The notes under the pieces are model-generated. The model saw only the letters and a list, made by a program, of their open reading frames with translations. It made no database searches and had not been told where the DNA came from. Of a stretch of DNA of 26,583 nucleotides, positions 15,446-23,471 are shown piece after piece. This DNA comes from an uncultured Clostridia bacterium. Lineage in GTDB: Bacteria; Bacillota; Clostridia; Peptostreptococcales; Anaerovoracaceae. Within the stretch, counting starts at the first letter, position 1, and each line of letters opens with the position of its first letter. The stretch spans positions 1-26,583 of the forward strand of contig CALIXS010000011.1 of assembly GCA_938046095.1 (NCBI GenBank), in the 5' to 3' direction. The translations under genes were made by a program, and so were the position numbers.

Positions 15446-16912
15446 ATGAATAGGAAAACATCAAAGTTAAATAGGAAAAGCAGTAATCGTATCGGTGATG
15501 CACTAGTAGCTATGAACAGCGAAACAAGATATCTTACGCCGATTTTCGGAACACTGGCCAGTGATGTTGAAATGCCGAATAAAAAGATTAATGAGGATCC
15601 GATTGAACCGCAGGTTGCTGCCGAAATAATCAGAGAATATTTAAAAACCGAAGGAAATGCAACACAGAATCTTGCGACATTCTGCCAAACCTATATGGAA
15701 CCGACCGCTACGGAGTTAATGGCGGAAAACTTTGAAAAAAACGCCATTGACAAGGATGAATATCCGATGACTGCTGACCTTGAAAATCGCTGTGTGGACA
15801 TTATCGGAGATTTGTGGCATATTGATTCGAAGGAAGAGCCTATCGGAACTTCTACGGTCGGTTCTTCCGAAGCCTGCATGCTCGGAGGACTTGCCATGCT
15901 TTTCAGATGGAAACATCTGGCTGACAAAGCAGGTCTTGACAGATACGGTAAGAAGCCAAACCTTGTAATCTCTTCGGGATATCAGGTGTGTTGGGAGAAA
16001 TTCTGCCGTTACTGGGACATTGAAATGAGAACCGTGCCTCTTGATATGAAGCATTTATCTCTTAATATGGATACAGTTATGGACTATGTTGATGATTACA
16101 GTATAGGTATAGTTGCTATATTGGGTATCACTTACACGGGAAAATACGATGATGTCAAATCCCTTGATAAGCTCGTAGAACACCACAACAAGGATAACCC
16201 TAAGTTCCCGATCCGTATTCACGTCGACGGTGCCTCGGGCGGAATGGTTGCACCATTTATAGAACCTGAGCTGGAATGGGATTTCAGACTTAAAAATGTG
16301 TGGTCAATCAGTACTTCCGGTCATAAATACGGTCTGGTTTATCCGGGAGTAGGCTGGGTAATCTGGCGTTCAAAAGAAGCTCTTCCCGAGGAACTTATTT
16401 TTTGGGTTAGCTATCTGGGTGGCGAGGAAGCAACTATGGCAATAAACTTCTCACGCAGCGCCTCTCAGATTGTCGGTCAGTACTACATGCTCATGCGAAA
16501 CGGGTTCAAAGGATATAAGGAGATTCACCGGCGTACTATAGATGTAGCAAGGTATATGGCTGCAGAAATCAAAAAAATGGGTGTCTTTGAAATGATTGAA
16601 GAGGCTAAACAAATCCCGATTGTTTGCTGGAGACTACGGGAAGATGCAAATGTTAACTGGACTCTCTATGACCTTGAAGACAGACTTCGTATGCATGGCT
16701 GGATGATACCTGCATATCCGATGCCTGAAAATATAGCCGATGTAGATGTACAGCGTCTCGTCCTACGTCAGGATTTCGGTATGCCTCTTGCAATCCTTTG
16801 TGTCAATGAAATGAAAAAACAGATTGAAATATTAAACGGTGCACGTGTCGTCCTGCATGACAACGAAAAGGATTCTAAGCCGGGCAAGGGATTTGACCAC
16901 AGTGGCAGATAG
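15446..16912 (+). CDS. gadB: Glutamate decarboxylase
   Basis: This 488-residue PLP enzyme converts glutamate to GABA and CO2, using up a proton. It belongs to PLP group II decarboxylases: the PLP lysine is K294 in STSGHKYGLVYPGVGW, the aspartate that contacts the pyridine nitrogen is D261 in HVDGASGG, and the GSSEACMLGGLA segment near 139-150 binds the phosphate. Length is close to the 466 residues of Escherichia coli GadB, with a slightly longer basic N-terminus (MNRKTSKLNRKSSNR). The ATG at 15446 follows AAAGGAGG; the frame runs back to 15428 without a ribosome site. It lies 43 bases after gadC, so the two form an acid-resistance operon. A hairpin-bounded repeat follows. Confidence 0.95.
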   Translation: MNRKTSKLNRKSSNRIGDALVAMNSETRYLTPIFGTLASDVEMPNKKINEDPIEPQVAAEIIREYLKTEGNATQNLATFCQTYMEPTATELMAENFEKNAIDKDEYPMTADLENRCVDIIGDLWHIDSKEEPIGTSTVGSSEACMLGGLAMLFRWKHLADKAGLDRYGKKPNLVISSGYQVCWEKFCRYWDIEMRTVPLDMKHLSLNMDTVMDYVDDYSIGIVAILGITYTGKYDDVKSLDKLVEHHNKDNPKFPIRIHVDGASGGMVAPFIEPELEWDFRLKNVWSISTSGHKYGLVYPGVGWVIWRSKEALPEELIFWVSYLGGEEATMAINFSRSASQIVGQYYMLMRNGFKGYKEIHRRTIDVARYMAAEIKKMGVFEMIEEAKQIPIVCWRLREDANVNWTLYDLEDRLRMHGWMIPAYPMPENIADVDVQRLVLRQDFGMPLAILCVNEMKKQIEILNGARVVLHDNEKDSKPGKGFDHSGR

Positions 16913-16932
16913 GTTTCACCGTCAACACTAAA

Positions 16933-17029
16933 GGGACTGTCGCGTTAAGCGTAAAATACACAGGATATGGCAGCAAAACCCATTTACATCAGGTATATGT
17001 TGTGATATTTTTCTTAGAGCGACGGCCCC
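16933..17029. repeat. Possible 97-bp miniature inverted-repeat element or long hairpin after gadB
   Basis: GGGACTGTCGCGTTAAG at 16933-16949 faces CTTAGAGCGACGGCCCC at 17013-17029; the arms match at 13 of 17 positions as inverted repeats. The left arm also resembles the terminator arm at 12340 in the same orientation. The 63-base interior holds no gene. It lies between the converging gadB and CPBP genes and could be a MITE or simply a weak terminator. Confidence 0.45.
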
Positions 17030-17116
17030 ATATTTTACGGGTGTGTACGGATGTGACGGGTCGGTTACGATCGGGCACAGCGCGGTTCAGATGCCTGCCG
17101 GGTTGGAAAGCGCGGT

Positions 17117-17938
17117 TCAGATACCGGATTCGGCGGCTCTTTTTCTGAATAGTGCATGGCGGATAATGATAAAGGCGGGAATTATCATAAGTATACATAT
17201 GATATCTATGATAAACGGAATCGAGGTGTTCCGCGTTCCTGACGGAAGCGCAGAAAGTGCATTGTTCAGGACGTGTATGAGAATCGGATACTTTATGTCG
17301 TTTGTTTTCTCATATACCAGAGCAAGAACGATTCCCGTAATTATCGCGTATACTGACTGAACGAGATTTCCGTGCCATATTCCGAACGCTATACCTGAAA
17401 TCAGGATTGCCGGAAGCGGGCTGCGGAAAGTTTTTTTCAGCAGATTGAATATGACTCCGCGGAAAATAAGCTCTTCAAGAACAGGTCCGACTACACAGGC
17501 GGCGACTATCAGCCACACATAGCTGCCTTTATTTATTGAATCCATGTTCTTATTAAAGGATTCGGATATCTTTTGAAGCGCCGGGATCATTGATGACACC
17601 TTTTCGACAGCAATAAGCCAGATCAGAGAGATCCCGCTGATGCCGAAAGCGGCGGTTGTGATAATACCTATTTTCTCGGCGCGCATAAGCGGCGGTCTGT
17701 CTTTTTTGTCTCTTCTTGTAATAAGCAGGAAGACCGTGCCGAAAATGACGATTTCAGCAAGCGCAACGAATACATAGACCATATTAGGATTGTCGCTGAG
17801 GAAGTTATAGGAAAGACCCATGCCGTCAGAAACGAAAAAAAGCATCGACTGTAAAATGGCGGGCAAAAGGATGGATGTTATGTACGCAAGCACGGCGACA
17901 ATTATATAACCGGCAGCTCTCCATATTTTGTCATTCAT
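17117..17938 (-). CDS. CPBP family intramembrane glutamic endopeptidase
   Basis: The 273-residue protein has about eight hydrophobic segments and all three signature motifs of CPBP (Abi, CAAX-like) membrane proteases: EELIFRG with E155, E156 and R160; FGIWHGN with H189; and HVLNN with H222 and N226. These sit inside the membrane and build the active site. Such enzymes process CAAX proteins in eukaryotes; in Bacillota they are linked to bacteriocin immunity, peptide maturation or cleavage of anti-sigma factors. The ATG at 17938 overlaps the histidine kinase stop by 8 bases (ATGAATGA), with its ribosome site AAAGGAAA inside the kinase gene, so production is coupled to the two-component system. 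A role downstream of or in feedback to that system is inferred. Confidence 0.9.
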   Translation of the reverse strand: MNDKIWRAAGYIIVAVLAYITSILLPAILQSMLFFVSDGMGLSYNFLSDNPNMVYVFVALAEIVIFGTVFLLITRRDKKDRPPLMRAEKIGIITTAAFGISGISLIWLIAVEKVSSMIPALQKISESFNKNMDSINKGSYVWLIVAACVVGPVLEELIFRGVIFNLLKKTFRSPLPAILISGIAFGIWHGNLVQSVYAIITGIVLALVYEKTNDIKYPILIHVLNNALSALPSGTRNTSIPFIIDIICILMIIPAFIIIRHALFRKRAAESGI

Positions 17939-19085
17939 GTTTGTTTCCTTTCAGGTCGGGAGACAACGGCAGGTCTATCCGGAAGATACTGCCCGTGGGG
18001 CTGTTATCGAAAACGCGGATAGTTCCTCCCATTCTCCGGATCACGTCGTGGACGAGCGCGAGCCCTATTCCGTAGCCCCCCGTATCGCGATTGCGCGAAT
18101 CTTCGACACGGTAAAACAGGTCGAAAATCGACTGCTTCTGCTCATTCGGAATTCCGGGACCGTTATCGGCGACACTCAAACGCAGTGTATCTGTAATTTC
18201 CATTATTTCAATATTACATTTACCGCCCGACGGCGTATATTTTATAGCGTTATCAACAAGGTTATATACGGCTCGCTCCAGAAGGGCGTCGTCAGCTCGT
18301 ATGCAGGTATCGCTGCCGGAAACTGAAAGTCCGATCTGCTTTTGCTCTGCCTTGTCTTCAAGGTCGAGTACGACCTCCTCACACAGCTCACGGACGGATA
18401 TATCCCGGATTTTCTGCGGATAATCCCTGCTGAGAAAAAGTATTTCTTCAACAAGCTTAGACAAGCGCTCGATATTGAGTCCGAGGACGTCGGCAAACTG
18501 GAGCACAGCCGGGTCGGCATCGGCATACTGACGCTTAAAAACGTCAACCTTGGTGAGAAGAACGGTCAAAGGCGTCCTCAACTCATGTGCTACGTTTATG
18601 CTGAACTGCTTCTGCTTTTCGTAGTTCTCGTAGATTTTGCCGAGCGTTAACTGAAAACCTTCGGCAAGCTCTCTGATTTCTCTGGAACCGCGGCAGCCGG
18701 CAATATCGTCCTGGTGCTCGGCCAGGCTGTTTATATCTATACAGTTAACCGTTTTTGTGAGCACTTTCAAAGGTCGAAGCGTTCGGAAGATGACAAAAGA
18801 CAAAAGCAGACCGCCGACCAGGGTCGAACCGATCATTACCATCGCCGTAAAAATGCGGTATTCGGTAAGTGTCTGCGTCTGAGTCGAGTTGATCACAAGG
18901 GTCAGCTGCTTTTCATTTGTGAATTTGACAAGACCTTCTGCGACCTGCTGCGCGAACTCGGCAGTCATCTGAGCCTGCTTTCGGGTGATAAGATAGCTGG
19001 ATACAAGCAGCATCAGTACAAAGATACTGATTGTCGAGAATAGAAGCTTCCAGATCAGGGAGCTGTCAGCAATTCTCTTTTTCAA
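17931..19085 (-). CDS. Sensor histidine kinase
   Basis: The 384-residue membrane kinase has a first helix near residues 11-32, an extracytoplasmic loop of only about 45 residues, a second helix near 79-100, a HAMP-like linker, and the HisKA domain with the phosphorylated H167 in INVAHELRTPL. The ATPase domain carries the N box (YNLVDNAIKYTP, N275 and N279), the G1 box ADNGPGIP near 306-313, and the G2 box GGYGIGLAL near 336-344. The tiny sensor loop suggests it reads membrane or partner-protein signals rather than a large ligand. Its start overlaps the regulator gene by 20 bases and its end overlaps the CPBP gene by 8 bases, so all three are made together. Confidence 0.94.
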   Translation of the reverse strand: MKKRIADSSLIWKLLFSTISIFVLMLLVSSYLITRKQAQMTAEFAQQVAEGLVKFTNEKQLTLVINSTQTQTLTEYRIFTAMVMIGSTLVGGLLLSFVIFRTLRPLKVLTKTVNCIDINSLAEHQDDIAGCRGSREIRELAEGFQLTLGKIYENYEKQKQFSINVAHELRTPLTVLLTKVDVFKRQYADADPAVLQFADVLGLNIERLSKLVEEILFLSRDYPQKIRDISVRELCEEVVLDLEDKAEQKQIGLSVSGSDTCIRADDALLERAVYNLVDNAIKYTPSGGKCNIEIMEITDTLRLSVADNGPGIPNEQKQSIFDLFYRVEDSRNRDTGGYGIGLALVHDVIRRMGGTIRVFDNSPTGSIFRIDLPLSPDLKGNKHE

Positions 19086-19743
19086 TGATGTACCCCTTTC
19101 CTATCTCGTTGCGGATGATATTTTCTCCGAGTGCGCTTCTCAGCTTTTTTCTGAGCGATGAAACGTGAACACGAACCGTATTACTGAATTCATTCATATC
19201 GTCATCCCAAACGTGTTCGAGAAGCTCCTCCTGGCTTACATAGCGTCCCTGATTGACCATGAGAAATTCGAGTATTCCGGTTTCCTTTCCGGTCAGGTGA
19301 AGCGGTTCATCGCTTATGAATGCCTGCTTGATTTTTGTATCAAACCTGATTCCGTGAGCGGACAACAAAACATCATCTACAATCTGTTTTCTTCTCAGCA
19401 GGGAACGGATGCGCGCTTCAAGCTCCGCGAAGTGAAAAGGTTTTATAAGATAGTCGTTTGCTCCGAGATCAAGACCCTTTACGCGGTCTTCAACATCCGA
19501 TCTTGCCGTCAGCATTATAACGTTCATAATCTTATTTTCGCTGCGGATGCTCTTAAGGACGGAAAAGCCGTCCATACCCGGCAGGTTTATATCAAGCACG
19601 ACGAGATCGTAGACGTTAATCAACGCCATTTCCTCTCCGTCGATTCCGTTATCGGCTGTATCGACAGCATACCCAGAGAGGCGAAGCCCGTTGGCGATGC
19701 TTGCAAGAAGCTCTTTTTCATCCTCAACTACAAGAATTTTCAT
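19066..19743 (-). CDS. OmpR/PhoB-family response regulator
   Basis: This 225-residue regulator has a receiver domain with D51 as phosphate acceptor (VVLDINLPGMDGF), acidic pocket residues in VVEDE, T79 and K101, and a winged-helix DNA-binding domain from about residue 125 onward (LTGKETGILEFL, VRVHVSSLRKKL, GKGYII). It is the partner of the overlapping histidine kinase. The ATG at 19743 is preceded by AAAGGGGG. Its own promoter region contains an extended -10 at 19783-19788. Target genes cannot be inferred from this window, though the CPBP gene in the same operon and the 4Fe-4S genes behind it are candidates. Confidence 0.95.
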   Translation of the reverse strand: MKILVVEDEKELLASIANGLRLSGYAVDTADNGIDGEEMALINVYDLVVLDINLPGMDGFSVLKSIRSENKIMNVIMLTARSDVEDRVKGLDLGANDYLIKPFHFAELEARIRSLLRRKQIVDDVLLSAHGIRFDTKIKQAFISDEPLHLTGKETGILEFLMVNQGRYVSQEELLEHVWDDDMNEFSNTVRVHVSSLRKKLRSALGENIIRNEIGKGYIIEKENC

Positions 19744-19782
19744 AAATACCCCCTTTAGGCAACGTCTCTCGTATATAAAGCA

Positions 19783-19811
19783 AGTATACCATATCTTATC
19801 TTTTCTGTACC
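19783..19811 (-). promoter_or_regulatory. Promoter of the two-component/CPBP operon
   Basis: On the minus strand TATACT (19783-19788) is preceded by TGG, an extended -10, with a weak -35 GGTACA (19806-19811) 17 bases away. It lies in the 72-base gap after the 4Fe-4S gene, so the operon can be transcribed separately, though read-through from the 4Fe-4S pair is also possible. Confidence 0.5.
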
Positions 19812-19815
19812 GAAA

Positions 19816-20775
19816 TCATTTCGTTCCGCCATCCTTTGCACGTTTCATATTTTTGACCTGCAATTTCTTATCCGGATTTACTTTTTTGACCGCCCCGGAT
19901 AAGGAGGTGGATATAGCGCATGTCGGGCACGCTTTGATACATTCGCCGCATCTTATACATTCTAAAGCATTTTGCTGTTTTGACATATCGACGTCCATCT
20001 TGCATACTGCTTTACAGCGGCCGCACGAGATGCATTTATCGTTATCGACTTTATACTGGTAGAACGAAACCTTGTTAAACAGTGAATAAAACGCTCCCAG
20101 CGGACATATCCACTTGCAAAACGGGCGATAAACGAAGACGGAGCCTATGGCAAATCCGATAAGCACGATGAACTTCCATGTAAACAGTTTACCAAGGGTG
20201 CTGCGTATCGCAGGGTTTGCGATGCCCAGCGGTATGCCTCCCTCGAGGATCCCCTGCGGACAAATATATTTGCAGAAGAACGGTGAAGACATGCCTGTTT
20301 TGTTTACGATGAAAACCCCCATAAGCCATACTACGGCGATCAGAATTACGTATTTTATATACCGTAGAGGCCAAAGCTTACGCGTGGAAAATTTTTTCGA
20401 GGGGATTTTGTGCAGCAGATCCTGAAACCAGCCGAACGGGCACAGAAAACCGCATATCAAACGCCCCACCGAAACTCCGAACAAAATCAGAATGCCTGTG
20501 ATATAATACGAAAAATTGAATTTCGAGGAACCGACGACGGCCTGAAACGAGCCTATAGGACACGCTCCCGCTGCGCCGGGGCACGAGTAGCAGTTGAGTC
20601 CCGGGACGCATACGCCCTTACCCTGCCCTGTATATATGGAGCCCTTCAGAAAATTGGTCAGATGGACGTTCGTAATGAGTGTTGCGATCGCCTGTACGAG
20701 TCCTCTCCTTTGCCTGATACCTGCGGTCAGGTTCCTGTCCTTAAGAGCTTTTATAAATTTAGCCAATTCCCACAC
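19816..20775 (-). CDS. Polytopic membrane 4Fe-4S binding protein (NapH/YccM-like)
   Basis: The 319-residue membrane protein is rich in cysteines. An N-terminal block GVCVPGLNCYSCPGAAGACPIG holds C56, C62, C65 and C72. Two C-x3-CP motifs follow the membrane pattern of NapH-type proteins: CGFLCPFG (C108, C112) and CKWICPLG (C220, C224), with CKYICPQG (C168, C172) between them. The C-terminal part has two classic 4Fe-4S sets: C248, C251, C254, C258 and C273, C276, C279, C283. Four or five helices lie between. Such proteins pass electrons across or along the membrane to oxidoreductases. The frame starts at GTG 20775, overlapping the small CxxC gene by 17 bases, so the pair is probably coupled. 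A later start is possible because the ribosome site is poor. Confidence 0.88.
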   Translation of the reverse strand: MWELAKFIKALKDRNLTAGIRQRRGLVQAIATLITNVHLTNFLKGSIYTGQGKGVCVPGLNCYSCPGAAGACPIGSFQAVVGSSKFNFSYYITGILILFGVSVGRLICGFLCPFGWFQDLLHKIPSKKFSTRKLWPLRYIKYVILIAVVWLMGVFIVNKTGMSSPFFCKYICPQGILEGGIPLGIANPAIRSTLGKLFTWKFIVLIGFAIGSVFVYRPFCKWICPLGAFYSLFNKVSFYQYKVDNDKCISCGRCKAVCKMDVDMSKQQNALECIRCGECIKACPTCAISTSLSGAVKKVNPDKKLQVKNMKRAKDGGTK

Positions 20776-20905
20776 ACTCCAAGCATATGCGGATGGCTTT
20801 GTTCAGTACGGTAGCGACCTCTTCGCGATACGCGCCGAACACGATGAAGCAGATCCCGACCGCCAGAACTGCCCATGAAATTTTTTTTCTTGCTGTTTCT
20901 TTCAT
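20759..20905 (-). CDS. Small CxxC-motif membrane protein (CD1871A-like)
   Basis: A 48-residue protein is encoded here: MKETARKKISWAVLAVGICF begins it and it ends KAIRICLECVGIG. It has a positive N-terminus, one hydrophobic helix (about residues 11-25) and a terminal C41-L-E-C44 pair. This matches the small CD1871A-type CxxC proteins of clostridia, which are known only from genome annotation. The ATG at 20905 follows GGAGG at a slightly long spacing of 11 bases. Its stop overlaps the start of the 4Fe-4S membrane protein. The CxxC pair on the membrane face suggests that it supplies ligands or thiols to that partner, perhaps as a subunit. This role is inference. Confidence 0.8.
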   Translation of the reverse strand: MKETARKKISWAVLAVGICFIVFGAYREEVATVLNKAIRICLECVGIG

Positions 20906-21215
20906 GTTCTTTATAACCTCCGTTACACGTATCATATCGGAACAGATATAAAATTCCCGTTAAGAAAAAAACATTTGCCTTCTGCTTTCTGCCTTTACCT
21001 TCGCGCCGGAGGCGGGCGGGTCTGCCGATGAGTCGATCATGCATCACTCCGATACACTTATAAGAGTGTTAGCAAAATAATCGCACATTATGAGACAACA
21101 AACAGGCGCTTATGTGGTAAACTATGATTGATATACACGCACGTATCGATTTCAGCGAAAGCCGAAGCGGCGCGAGGCTCTGTCAGATGAGCCGTTAAGC
21201 AGGAAAGGAAAAAAG
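20906..21215. other. Divergent intergenic region
   Basis: This 310-base gap separates the divergent CxxC/4Fe-4S operon (minus) and the aminotransferase gene (plus), so it should carry promoters for both. I see no strong -35/-10 pair for either; TGGTAAACT at about 21115-21123 is a weak extended -10 candidate for the plus strand. Small inverted repeats are ACACT/AGTGT (21054-21069) and GGCTC/GAGCC (21176-21193), the latter close to the aminotransferase ribosome site. No gene is visible. Confidence 0.4.
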
Positions 21216-22343
21216 ATGAAAATCAATGATTTCAAACTCGAATGCTATTTCGGACTGTATGAATTTACCGCTCCGTATCTGCTTACGCAGTCGGACTGCG
21301 AGTCGATGACGACGGAGGAACTGCTCGATATGGAGCCGGGCGCAAAGGAAGGATATCTCAAGCAGTGGCTCGGATATACCGAGACGTGGGGCGATCCGGA
21401 GCTGCGCGATTTGATTGCCGGTCTTTATAGAACGATGAAGCGCGAGAATGTGCTCGTATTCCACGGTGCACAGGAGGCGATATTCGCTTATATGAACGTA
21501 ATGCTTGAGCCGGGCGATCATATGATAGCCATGTACCCTAACTATCAGTCGGCATATGAGGTCGCCAATTCAGTGCCCGGCTGCGAGCTGAGCAAATGGC
21601 ATCTCAAAGATGCAGGAGATACGTGGACGGCGGACTTCGATGAGCTTGAGTCGATGATAAGGCCGAATACCAGGCTCATAGCCGTAAATTCGCCGAATAA
21701 CCCGACAGGATATACATTTACAAATGCGCAGATGCAGCACCTTATCGATATATGCAGAGCCCACGACATATACCTCTTTTCCGACGAGGTCTATAAAGGG
21801 ACGGAGATGGACGGCGAAAAGCGCGACTGGATGGCCGATCACTACGACAAGGCAATATCGCTCGGTGTACTGTCGAAATCATACGGCCTTGCCGGTCTCA
21901 GGGTAGGCTGGCTTGTAAGCCGCGATACCGGGACGCTCGACAAAGCAGTCAGGTTTAAGCATTATATGAGCATATGCGATTCGGCTCCGGCCGAGTATCT
22001 CGCAAAGGTAGCACTCAGGCACAGCGATGAGCTGCTCGGGAGAAGCAAAAAAATTATAGAATCGAACACGGCGCTCGCCGATAAATTCTTCGAAAAGTAT
22101 GATTATCTGTTTGAGAAGAAAGCCGCTCCGGCAGGACCTGTCGCTTTTCATAAGCTCAAGGTGGATATGCCTGTGCAGGAATTCTGTCAGATGGCTGTCG
22201 ACAAGAAAGGCGTACTGCTTCTACCGGCGAATATATATGATATGGAAGGGCAGTATTTCAGAATGGGCTATGGCCGCAAGGGGGTTCCCGAGGCTCTCGC
22301 CAAATTTGAGGAGTTCCTCATAGAGAACGGATTTACAAAATGA
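21216..22343 (+). CDS. PLP-dependent class I/II aminotransferase
   Basis: The 375-residue enzyme belongs to fold-type I aminotransferases. The PLP lysine is K221 in GVLSKSYGLAGLRVGW; N162 lies in SPNNPTG; D190 and Y193 lie in FSDEVYKG; and the substrate carboxylate arginine is R349 in YFRMGYGR. The phosphate-binding turn is GAQEAIF near 84-90. It resembles the aspartate aminotransferase-like subgroup that includes capreomycidine synthase-like proteins. The natural amino acid cannot be told. The ATG follows GGAAAGG. The PhzF gene starts 91 bases later, so the two may act on related amino-acid-derived compounds, which is inference from adjacency. Confidence 0.92.
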   Translation: MKINDFKLECYFGLYEFTAPYLLTQSDCESMTTEELLDMEPGAKEGYLKQWLGYTETWGDPELRDLIAGLYRTMKRENVLVFHGAQEAIFAYMNVMLEPGDHMIAMYPNYQSAYEVANSVPGCELSKWHLKDAGDTWTADFDELESMIRPNTRLIAVNSPNNPTGYTFTNAQMQHLIDICRAHDIYLFSDEVYKGTEMDGEKRDWMADHYDKAISLGVLSKSYGLAGLRVGWLVSRDTGTLDKAVRFKHYMSICDSAPAEYLAKVALRHSDELLGRSKKIIESNTALADKFFEKYDYLFEKKAAPAGPVAFHKLKVDMPVQEFCQMAVDKKGVLLLPANIYDMEGQYFRMGYGRKGVPEALAKFEEFLIENGFTK

Positions 22344-22408
22344 AGACCATGTTGCCGGGAAGGGCGGATGACGCACAATGTCTCATCGGGAGCGGCCCGG
22401 GAGGTGTT

Positions 22409-22438
22409 TTGAATTTATTCGGGAGGTGTGTATATTGA
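22409..22438 (+). promoter_or_regulatory. Nine-codon leader frame coupled to the PhzF gene
   Basis: GGGAGGTGT occurs twice, at 22399-22407 and 22421-22429. After the first copy a TTG at 22409 opens a frame of nine codons (MNLFGRCVY) whose TGA at 22436-22438 overlaps the TTG start of the PhzF gene at 22435. This arrangement would allow stop-restart translational coupling. The sequence fact is firm; use as a leader is inference. Confidence 0.35.
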
Positions 22439-23388
22439 AGTTTTTTATAGCTGACGCATTTACAGATTCTCTGTTCGGAGGGAATCCGGCTGGTGTCGTT
22501 ATAATTCCTGACGGGCAGGATTATCCGGACGACGAAACGATGAGAAAAACGGCAGCGGAGCTGCGCTATTCGGAGACTGCATTTCTGCGGAGGCTTGGCG
22601 ATCAAAGCTGGCAGGCGCGATATTTTACGCCGGCGGCAGAGGTCGAACTCTGCGGTCATGCCACGATAGGCTCGGCATACTGTCTCAGAGAAAGCGGACT
22701 TATCGGAGAAGGCGTATGCAGATACAAGACCCTCGCAGGTGATCTCGATATACTCGTGCAGGGGCACAGTGTTCTGATGGATATGGGCTTTCCGCGTATA
22801 GTTCAGGATATAACCGATCCCGGACTTATAGGAGAGATATACAGTACCATGGGGCTTAATCCGGCAGGCAGGGAGTCGGAAGCTGCCGCATCGGCATTAT
22901 CGGCGGCGTTCAAGGGTGCCGCGATGTGTGCTTCTGAGTCGGAAAAGCCTGCCTCTGTACGAATGCTGCCTAAAAAAGTATCTACCGGTCTGGTTGATAT
23001 AATGCTTCCGGTCGCGGACGAGGCTGAGCTTGATGCTGTTACACCTGATTTTCCGGCTCTTTCGGCGCTGTCTGAGCGCGAAAACGTCGTAGGTGTACAT
23101 GCCTTTACGCTCAATTCGGAAGACGGAAATATACACGCGAGGAATTTTGCGCCTCTTTACGACATAGATGAAGAAGCGGCTACGGGAACCTCAAACGGAG
23201 CTTTGACGTTTTATCTCGCAGGCTACGGCGTTATCAAAAAAAACGTAAAGAACGTGGTGATACAAGGTGAGAAGATGGGCCGACCGTCGAGGATAGAGAC
23301 TGTGTTTTCAACCACATCCGCAGGTGAGCCCGAGGTCAGGGTTGGCGGGAGAGCCGTTATACTGGCCGGAGGCGAGATATATATCTGA
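22435..23388 (+). CDS. PhzF family isomerase
   Basis: The start chosen is TTG at 22435, which follows GGGAGG and gives the family's usual beginning (KFFIADAFTDSLFGGNPAGVV). The 317-residue product has both halves of the diaminopimelate-epimerase-like fold. The catalytic glutamate is E47 in SETAFL; FTPAAEVELCGHAT at about 65-77 is the strongest family signature; and ATGTSNGAL near the C-terminus supplies the second anion-binding turn. In phenazine producers PhzF isomerises a dihydroxyanthranilate, but no other phenazine genes are here, so this is one of the many family members of unknown substrate. It lies 91 bases behind the aminotransferase gene, probably in one transcript. Confidence 0.9.
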   Translation: MKFFIADAFTDSLFGGNPAGVVIIPDGQDYPDDETMRKTAAELRYSETAFLRRLGDQSWQARYFTPAAEVELCGHATIGSAYCLRESGLIGEGVCRYKTLAGDLDILVQGHSVLMDMGFPRIVQDITDPGLIGEIYSTMGLNPAGRESEAAASALSAAFKGAAMCASESEKPASVRMLPKKVSTGLVDIMLPVADEAELDAVTPDFPALSALSERENVVGVHAFTLNSEDGNIHARNFAPLYDIDEEAATGTSNGALTFYLAGYGVIKKNVKNVVIQGEKMGRPSRIETVFSTTSAGEPEVRVGGRAVILAGGEIYI

Positions 23389-23405
23389 TGTGCAAAGAAT
23401 GCACA
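23389..23405. repeat. Short palindrome after the PhzF gene
   Basis: TGTGCA-AAGAA-TGCACA follows immediately on the PhzF stop, 6-bp arms around a 5-base centre. It lies in the 83-base gap before the double-HTH gene and could be an operator for that gene or a weak 3' hairpin; no T run follows. Confidence 0.35.
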
Positions 23406-23471
23406 AACCGGTTTAAGTCTGTTTCAATTATGACAGTTCTAAATGATATTCACATTAAGGAGAAAATCTGA

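Noticed and set aside
17043..17360. Plus-strand frame opposite the CPBP gene end
   Set aside because: It is antisense to the CPBP catalytic region and lacks a ribosome site.
22435..23388. Phenazine biosynthesis cluster suggested by the PhzF protein
   Set aside because: No other phenazine genes are present; PhzF-like proteins are widespread in non-producers.
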